Shown here one piece after another: positions 16,599 to 21,295 of a stretch of DNA of 21,295 bases. The notes under the pieces were generated by a model, which saw nothing but the letters and a program-made list of their open reading frames with translations, was not told the origin of the DNA and did no database searches. How positions within the stretch are numbered: the first letter of the stretch is position 1; each line of letters begins with the position of its first letter. The DNA lies in NCBI GenBank assembly GCA_945907335.1, contig CAMDSU010000007.1:1-21295 (forward strand), written 5' to 3'. A program made the position numbers and the translations under genes. Origin of the DNA: Bordetella parapertussis. GTDB lineage: Bacteria > Pseudomonadota > Gammaproteobacteria > Burkholderiales > Burkholderiaceae_C.

Positions 16599-17573
16599 AT
16601 GTCGTTCACACGATTGATCCACTGGACATCGATACTTGCTATTGCGTGCTCAACCGGTTTTGTGGGTGCACAAACTTTTCCGGCCAAACCTATCAAACTG
16701 GTTATTCCCGCAACCACTGGCACTTCAGATGTGATTGCCCGCGCCTTAGCCCCTCGGTTGTCGAGCGTCTTGGGTCAAAGCATTGTGGTGGAGCAAATGC
16801 CCGGTGCTGGCACCAATATAGGCAATCACTTTGTCGCCAAATCTGCACCAGATGGCTACACGCTTTTGATCAATGGCTTACCGTTGGTCACTAACCTCGC
16901 GCTGTATTCGCAACTGCCTTACAACCCCATGACCGATCTCATACCTGTGATTGGTTTGGCCGAGGTCAATAATGTGATCACGGTTCACCCATCGCTGGGT
17001 GTGCAGACTTTGAAGGATCTGGTGCAATTGGCCAAGACCAAACCCGGCCAATTGAATTACGGCTCTCCAGGTGCCGGCAGCTCCGGGCATTTGTCAGCTG
17101 AAATGCTGGGGTTGAAAACCGGCGCACTCATGGTGCATCTCCCTTACAAAGGGAACTCGCAAGCCACCATGGATTTGTTGCGTGGCGAATTACAAGTCGG
17201 CTTCATGAACCTGCCCATGGCTTTGCCCCAAGTCAAAGCAGGCAAGCTCAAAGCACTGGCAGTCACCGGCGCCAAGCGTTCAAAACTGTTGCCTTATGTG
17301 CCCACTGTTGCGGAAGCCTTGGGCATGCCAGACTTCGAACTGACCGCGTGGTTTGTCATCATGGCGCCAGCCAAAACACCTCCCCATGTGATTGCTCTAT
17401 TGAACAAAGAGATAGACAAAATTTTGAAAGACCCTGACTTTGTGGAAAAAATTCACAATGCCGGTGCAGAAGTCATCGGAGGCAGTGCCGCTTCTTTTGA
17501 ATCGCGCATGAAAAAGGATGCGGCGCGTTTAGGCGAGTTGATCAAGCTCGCGGGCACCAAAGCAGAGCCATGA
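16599..17573 (+). CDS. Bug/TctC-family periplasmic solute-binding protein
   Basis: This 324-residue extracytoplasmic receptor belongs to the tripartite tricarboxylate transporter family, expanded in Burkholderiales, whose members bind carboxylates, amides or aromatic acids. A signal peptide is clear, with cleavage probably in FVGA-QTFPAKPIK. Family motifs follow: IKLVIPATTGTSDVIARALAP, VVEQMPGAGTNIG, VAKSAPDGYTLL, NYGSPGAGSSGHLSAEML, HLPYKGNSQATMDLLRGE and FVIMAPAKTPP. No membrane subunits (TctA/TctB) are encoded in the window, as is common for these orphan receptors. Its place between the catabolic enzymes and the CoA ligase suggests it delivers the pathway substrate or a related carboxylate. 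It overlaps the next gene by four bases. Confidence 0.93.
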   Translation: MSFTRLIHWTSILAIACSTGFVGAQTFPAKPIKLVIPATTGTSDVIARALAPRLSSVLGQSIVVEQMPGAGTNIGNHFVAKSAPDGYTLLINGLPLVTNLALYSQLPYNPMTDLIPVIGLAEVNNVITVHPSLGVQTLKDLVQLAKTKPGQLNYGSPGAGSSGHLSAEMLGLKTGALMVHLPYKGNSQATMDLLRGELQVGFMNLPMALPQVKAGKLKALAVTGAKRSKLLPYVPTVAEALGMPDFELTAWFVIMAPAKTPPHVIALLNKEIDKILKDPDFVEKIHNAGAEVIGGSAASFESRMKKDAARLGELIKLAGTKAEP

Positions 17574-19207
17574 TCGACTCACCCATTGTCAGCACCATGA
17601 TGCCGGTGCATTTATCGCTGAACCATTTCTTAGAACGTGCGGGTTTGCTGTTTGCTACCAATGAGGTCATTTCCAGGCGGCCTGACAAAAGCTACGTACA
17701 CCATACCTATGCAGATATTTACACACGCACCCGCCAACTGGCACAAGCGCTGTTGCAGTTGGGGCTGAAAAAAGGTGACCGTGTGGCCACCTTGTGCTGG
17801 AACCACCATGTGCACTTGGAATGCTATTTTGGTATTCCTGCGGCTGGCGGCGTGATGCACACGCTGAACCTGCGCTTGTCAGCGGACGAAATTGCATGGA
17901 TAGCCAACGATGCAAAAGACCGATTCTTGATTGTTGACGATGTGTTGTTGCCGTTACTCAACCAATTCAAAGACCAATGCCATTTTGAAAAAATCATCGT
18001 GGTGCCTTTCTCTGGACAAGCACACAATGGGTCGGCGCTGGACTATGAAACTTTGCTGTCGCAAACTGACACTTCTGATTTTCAATATGTGAAGCACCAT
18101 GAAGACGATCCCGTGTCTATGTGTTACACATCAGGCACGACTGGCAAACCCAAAGGCGTGGTGTATTCACACCGCTCCACGGTGCTGCATACCTTGGTGG
18201 GTTGTTTGGGTGATTTCTGGTCATTGAAAAGTACCGATGTGGTGTTTCCCGTTACCCCCATGTTTCATGCCAACAGCTGGGGCATCCCTTATGGCGCGAT
18301 GATGATGGGCGCCAAACTGGTGTTTCCCGGCCCACACCTGCACCCCGAGGACTTGCTCGATTGCATGCAATACGCGCCACCGACATTGGCGCTGGGTGTA
18401 CCCACCATTTGGATGGGATTGATACAAACCTACGAAGCTGCATTGCAAACACAGCCAAACCGCTGGCGCTTGCCCAAAGGTATGCGTAGTTTGGTGGGCG
18501 GTGCAGCAGTACCGCAAGCATTGATCAAGGCATTCGACAAACACGGTATCTGGATCATGCAAGGCTGGGGCATGACCGAAACATCTCCACTGTGTACGGT
18601 GTCCTACACCAAAGCAGAATTTGCCAACGCCACTGAAGATGAAAAATATCGACGCGCAGCCATGGCAGGTATGCCGGTTCCATTGGTTGACTTGCGTATC
18701 CGCGATGACAACGGCCTCGACGCAGCATGGGATGGTCAGCAAGTGGGTGAGATTCAAGTCAGCGGACCATTCATCACTGGCAGCTACCACCAAGTACCGG
18801 TCCAAGCCGATAAGTTCACAGACGATGGTTGGCTGCGCACCGGCGATGTTGCCAGTGTTGATGCGGCAGGTTTTGTGCGTATCACCGACCGAACCAAAGA
18901 CCTGATCAAGTCTGGCGGTGAATGGATCAGCTCAGTCGATTTAGAAAATGCTTTGATGGCGCATGCCACCATTGCCGAAGCTGCTGTGATCGCCATACCT
19001 GATGTCAAATGGAGCGAACGACCACTGGCCTGTCTGGTCTTAAAGCCTGGCGCAACACTAGATGCACAAGAACTTGGCAAGCATCTGCAAGCAATGGGGT
19101 TTGCCAAGTGGCAATTGCCAGACCGCTACGAATTACTGCCGCAAATTCCACGCACATCCACGGGTAAATTTTATAAATTGAAATTGCGTGAAATGTTCCC
19201 CTCCTGA
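17570..19207 (+). CDS. AMP-forming acyl-CoA ligase (medium/long-chain, AlkK-like)
   Basis: This 545-residue adenylate-forming ligase activates a carboxylic acid to its CoA thioester. The P-loop MCYTSGTTGKPKGVVYSH begins at residue 184. Other motifs are FPVTPMFHANSWGIPY, the adenine-site GWGMTETSP, DDGWLRTGDVASVDAAGFVRI and DRTKDLIKSGGEWIS. The C-terminal catalytic Lys is in IPRTSTGKFYK. It resembles AlkK-type ligases for medium or long chains, which have broad specificity. As the last gene of the operon, overlapping the receptor gene by four bases, it probably activates the pathway substrate or a late fragment, with the upstream enoyl-CoA hydratase acting after it. Confidence 0.92.
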   Translation: MIDSPIVSTMMPVHLSLNHFLERAGLLFATNEVISRRPDKSYVHHTYADIYTRTRQLAQALLQLGLKKGDRVATLCWNHHVHLECYFGIPAAGGVMHTLNLRLSADEIAWIANDAKDRFLIVDDVLLPLLNQFKDQCHFEKIIVVPFSGQAHNGSALDYETLLSQTDTSDFQYVKHHEDDPVSMCYTSGTTGKPKGVVYSHRSTVLHTLVGCLGDFWSLKSTDVVFPVTPMFHANSWGIPYGAMMMGAKLVFPGPHLHPEDLLDCMQYAPPTLALGVPTIWMGLIQTYEAALQTQPNRWRLPKGMRSLVGGAAVPQALIKAFDKHGIWIMQGWGMTETSPLCTVSYTKAEFANATEDEKYRRAAMAGMPVPLVDLRIRDDNGLDAAWDGQQVGEIQVSGPFITGSYHQVPVQADKFTDDGWLRTGDVASVDAAGFVRITDRTKDLIKSGGEWISSVDLENALMAHATIAEAAVIAIPDVKWSERPLACLVLKPGATLDAQELGKHLQAMGFAKWQLPDRYELLPQIPRTSTGKFYKLKLREMFPS

Positions 19208-19361
19208 ACTTCTGATTGAATAGCTATTGAATAGGTTATGTGGAGGAATACAAAGATTCTTAAGTTTTTGTATAGGTGTATTCGGTATTTACCCGTATAT
19301 TATTTTTATCGAAACGTTAAAAATTCTGTTTCAAACTTATTCAATCCCAAGGACCTCCACG
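19208..19361. other. AT-rich intergenic region with 11-base-period direct repeat
   Basis: This 154-base gap lies between the catabolic operon and a small exported protein. It contains two copies of ATTGAATAG (19215-19223 and 19226-19234) whose starts are 11 bases apart, roughly one helical turn, just after the ligase stop. The remainder is very AT-rich, with TATATT near 19296. No hairpin-plus-T-tract terminator is evident for the operon. A promoter for the next gene should lie here, but no convincing -35/-10 pair was found. Confidence 0.35.
19349..19353 (+). promoter_or_regulatory. Ribosome-binding site for the small exported protein
   Basis: AAGGA is eight bases before the ATG at 19362. It fixes the start directly before the signal peptide and argues against in-frame starts further upstream, such as 19227, which would put 45 unrelated residues ahead of it. 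Confidence 0.65.
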
Positions 19362-19772
19362 ATGAACAGCTTCCTGAAATCTTTTTTCGTCATTGCAATG
19401 ACTGGTTCATCGTTTGCGGCTCAAGCCTCTTGGGACGTGAGTGTCGCCTCCAACAACAATGAATACCTTTATGCATCAGCAGACTCATACGCAGCTGATG
19501 GCGACTTGCGTTTTGCTCGCCAAATGACCAGTTCTGCCACGCCAGATGCGAATGGCTTTTTGTATCTTGAAACCATTGCACAATTCAGCTGCACCAAAAA
19601 TGCCATTCAGGTGGTTAAAGCCACCGGCTTCAAAACTTGGGATGACAACGGCCAATCTGTTGACAGCCTTTTGGGCATGTGGCGCGCCGTGAAAAACGGC
19701 AGCAACGAGCAAGTCATGTTGAACAAACTTTGCAACACATCATTGGCCGACGCTTCCAAGTTCACCAACTAA
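19362..19772 (+). CDS. Small exported protein, possibly surface-adhesin-E-like
   Basis: This 136-residue protein has a clear signal peptide (MNSFLKSFFVIAMTGSSFAAQA, cleavage likely before Ser23-Trp24). The mature part of about 114 residues has two cysteines, Cys77 and Cys124, well placed for one disulfide in the periplasm or on the surface. A Trp just after cleavage, a Tyr/Asp-containing strand, a DG-turn followed by AR-Q, and an ETIAQFSC strand loosely recall the Adhesin_E domain found in many betaproteobacterial small exported proteins, but I hold this only weakly. No enzymatic motif is seen. A strong terminator follows its stop within 20 bases. Its function is unknown. Confidence 0.75.
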   Translation: MNSFLKSFFVIAMTGSSFAAQASWDVSVASNNNEYLYASADSYAADGDLRFARQMTSSATPDANGFLYLETIAQFSCTKNAIQVVKATGFKTWDDNGQSVDSLLGMWRAVKNGSNEQVMLNKLCNTSLADASKFTN

Positions 19773-19790
19773 GCTAATACAAACCTCGAA

Positions 19791-19818
19791 AAAAAACCGA
19801 CCATTGGGTCGGTTTTTT
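19791..19818. terminator. Bidirectional Rho-independent terminator
   Basis: A perfect inverted repeat has a GC core CCGACC / GGTCGG, a four-base ATTG loop (19803-19806), and A6 / T6 flanks that extend the stem and supply a U-tract on both strands. It sits between two convergent genes (stops at 19772 and 19843) and should end transcription from either side. Confidence 0.92.
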
Positions 19819-19842
19819 TATGGAAGAAACCTTAACTACGGT

Positions 19843-20190
19843 TTATTCTTTTTCTTCCTCTTTAGGTTTGGTTTTTTTCAATTGGTAAGCATTGTCTCGC
19901 TGTATCCTAATTACCATGAAATAACAATCACGCTTGACCCCACCATTTTTAATCATGTCGCAAAACGTAGCACTTCCCGCAAAAGAAGCTTTGCAATAAT
20001 TCATGTCGTCTGCTTTGGTTTTCAGCGTACACGAGCTCAAGTCTTCTGCCTTGACAGCAGCAACAGCCAGTAAAAATAGTATGCAAGCAATAGACTTAAA
20101 GATAGTATTCTCCAGTTGCGAGTTTGATTCTGAAGCTTGAGTCACGGCACATACCCACAACTCCTCACGTTTTTTAAATATTTGTTGCAT
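19843..20190 (-). CDS. Small cysteine-rich exported protein with N-terminal extension
   Basis: This 115-residue protein of unknown family starts at an ATG preceded by an excellent site, AAAGGAG (20196-20202), five bases upstream. A signal-peptide-like segment, FKSIACILFLLAVAAVKA (31-48), is internal, after 30 polar residues. The mature part of about 67 residues has four cysteines in SSC, NYC, TFC and RDC, and a charged tail KKTKPKEEEKE. The N-terminal extension is unusual: a second GGAG lies before the Ile30 codon (ATC), where an ordinary signal peptide would begin. It converges on the bidirectional terminator and lies downstream of the SbtA-like gene behind a terminator. I cannot assign a function. 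Confidence 0.65.
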   Translation of the reverse strand: MQQIFKKREELWVCAVTQASESNSQLENTIFKSIACILFLLAVAAVKAEDLSSCTLKTKADDMNYCKASFAGSATFCDMIKNGGVKRDCYFMVIRIQRDNAYQLKKTKPKEEEKE

Positions 20191-20195
20191 CTCAA

Positions 20196-20202
20196 CTCCT
20201 TT
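20196..20202 (-). promoter_or_regulatory. Strong ribosome-binding site of the cysteine-rich exported protein
   Basis: AAAGGAG on the minus strand, five bases before the ATG at 20190, supports the longer form of the small protein despite its internal signal-like segment. Confidence 0.7.
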
Positions 20203-20221
20203 ATGCAGTCAACCCCAACCT

Positions 20222-20251
20222 AAAAAAACACTTTTAATTACCTTCAAAGTG
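20222..20251 (-). terminator. Probable Rho-independent terminator after the SbtA-like gene
   Basis: Read on the minus strand, CACTTT (20246-20251) pairs with AAAGTG (20229-20234) across an 11-base loop and is followed directly by seven T residues (20222-20228). The stem is short and AT-rich, so it is weaker than the terminator at 19791-19818. Its position 28 bases after the permease stop is right. Confidence 0.55.
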
Positions 20252-20278
20252 CTACTTATTTAAATTCTTGACAAAACC

Positions 20279-21289
20279 TCACGAATAAAACTGTCCGCTC
20301 ACCCATGTGTAACTGGGTATTCCAATAAGTAGGTTCAATGGAAAAGTGATTCCCAACGACATTCCAATATAAAGAGATGGCTTCGCCTCAGGGACGGCGG
20401 TACGCAGTACAGCAGGAACCGCGATATATGACGCACTCGCCGCCAACACCATCAGCAAAGTCGCATCACCGCGAGAGACTTGGTTCAAAAGCGCAATCAC
20501 CAGCGCCAGTGCAGCATGCAATATCGGCGCCAAAACCGCATATATCAGCAAGCCAGGTGAGATACCTTTGAGTTGATGGACGCTTCTGGCCGTCATCAAA
20601 CCCATATCCAGCAAGAAAAATGCGAGCATGCCTTTGAATAAATCTCCCGAAAAAGGTTGCATCGCAGCCTTGCCTGTCTCTCCGGAAATAAAACCAACCA
20701 GCATGGCACCGAGCAACAACAATTGGGCACCATCCGTGAAAGATTCATGCAGTATTTTTTTAAATGAATGGCTCGGTCCTGAAGACGAACCAATCAGCAC
20801 AGTAACGCCGTTGTGAATCTGTAGATTCGATCGCGCAGATTGTTTCTGTCTGTGCGAATTGGCAAAAAACACAGCCAAGATGATGGCGGGAGATTCCATC
20901 AATGCCATGGCAGCCGCCATATGTCCGCCAAATGCAATGCTGTTGTTATCCAAGTATTGAACTGCCGTGACAAATGTCACAGCGCTGACCGAACCGTATG
21001 TCGCCGCCACTGCCGCCGCATCAAATCCCGACAAATATCTTCTCAACACGGCATACCCTATAAGCGGTATGACCACAGCAAGCGCAATGGCAGATCCCAA
21101 GCTGGTGGCCACCTCACGGGTGAAGCCTGAATGCGCCAACGCAAATCCACCTTTCAATCCCAAGGCCATCAACAGGTACAACGATAAAAAGCGTGAGATA
21201 GCGGATGGGATCTCTAGGTTGGATTTGACACTGGCGGCCAACACACCAAACACAAAAAATAAAATTGCCGGGTCAAGAAATACCTGCAT
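20279..21289 (-). CDS. sbtA: SbtA-family sodium-dependent bicarbonate permease
   Basis: This 336-residue integral membrane protein has about ten hydrophobic segments in two halves, the pattern of the SbtA (PF05982) family, which imports bicarbonate with sodium in cyanobacteria. Recognisable phrases are DPAILFFVFGVLAASVKSNL (6-25), SLYLLMALGLKGG, ATYGSVSAVTFVTA, and MALMESPAIILAV before a polar cytoplasmic loop (about 145-180). The second half has FFLLDMGLMTA and ASASYIAVPAV. The first-half motifs match SbtA well. In a heterotroph it may supply bicarbonate for anaplerosis, but the transported ion is not proven. No SbtB-like PII gene is in the window; it could lie just upstream, outside. The N-terminus is close to the usual start, six bases from the window edge, so the gene is probably complete. 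Confidence 0.85.
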   Translation of the reverse strand: MQVFLDPAILFFVFGVLAASVKSNLEIPSAISRFLSLYLLMALGLKGGFALAHSGFTREVATSLGSAIALAVVIPLIGYAVLRRYLSGFDAAAVAATYGSVSAVTFVTAVQYLDNNSIAFGGHMAAAMALMESPAIILAVFFANSHRQKQSARSNLQIHNGVTVLIGSSSGPSHSFKKILHESFTDGAQLLLLGAMLVGFISGETGKAAMQPFSGDLFKGMLAFFLLDMGLMTARSVHQLKGISPGLLIYAVLAPILHAALALVIALLNQVSRGDATLLMVLAASASYIAVPAVLRTAVPEAKPSLYIGMSLGITFPLNLLIGIPSYTWVSGQFYS

Positions 21290-21295
21290 TGCATG

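Noticed and set aside
18221..18805. 194-codon open frame antisense to the acyl-CoA ligase
   Set aside because: It lies inside a well-supported gene with conserved motifs in the sense frame; the antisense product is Cys/His-rich and resembles no family I recognise.

Overview
The window is chromosomal DNA of a betaproteobacterium. The order dusB-fis-purH, a DsbC/M61-peptidase pair, a PaaK/PaaI/PaaG module and a Bug-type solute receptor all point to Burkholderiales, probably a Comamonadaceae-like freshwater or soil lineage. This is inferred from gene content and order, not from a database search. Genes are densely packed and mostly intact. No rRNA, tRNA, CRISPR array or complete insertion sequence was seen, and no stretch over 300 bases lacks a gene.

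Layout. (1) 1-262: the end of an unidentified, probably winged-helix protein, then a short region with a recurrent-looking GGGGTCAGGTTCCAA motif and CCCC/AATTT repeats. (2) 263-3141, minus: the housekeeping operon dusB-fis-purH. (3) 3291-4913: a YqaA-type membrane protein convergent with ychF. (4) 5002-8642, plus: a UbiH/COQ6-family flavoprotein, periplasmic DsbC, and an M61 peptidase with a PDZ domain. (5) 8650-11183, minus: paaG-paaI-paaK, a partial phenylacetate module without the paaABCDE epoxidase. (6) 11282-19207, plus: a tightly packed eight-gene catabolic operon, divergent from paaG. It encodes an enoyl-CoA hydratase, a membrane-anchored alpha/beta hydrolase, a group A flavin monooxygenase, an isocitrate-lyase-superfamily C-C lyase, an isochorismatase-like amidase, an Asp/Glu-racemase-superfamily protein, a Bug solute-binding protein and an acyl-CoA ligase. 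(7) 19362-20190: two small exported proteins of unknown function that converge on a strong bidirectional terminator. (8) 20279-21289, minus: an SbtA-type bicarbonate permease.

The part most likely to be undescribed is region 6. Most junctions overlap by 4-8 bases (13100, 14299, 15201, 15841, 17570), so the genes are very probably translated together. The set partly recalls the maleamate branch of nicotinate and picolinate catabolism (flavin monooxygenase, alpha/beta hydrolase, isochorismatase-like amidase, maleate-isomerase-like protein). However, there is no ring-opening dioxygenase, the racemase-superfamily protein lacks cysteine at both usual catalytic positions, and a 2-substituted-malate-type lyase and an acyl-CoA ligase are added. 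A reasonable inference is uptake, hydroxylation, side-group hydrolysis, C-C cleavage and CoA activation of an unknown aromatic, heteroaromatic or branched dicarboxylic compound. The substrate cannot be read from the sequence.
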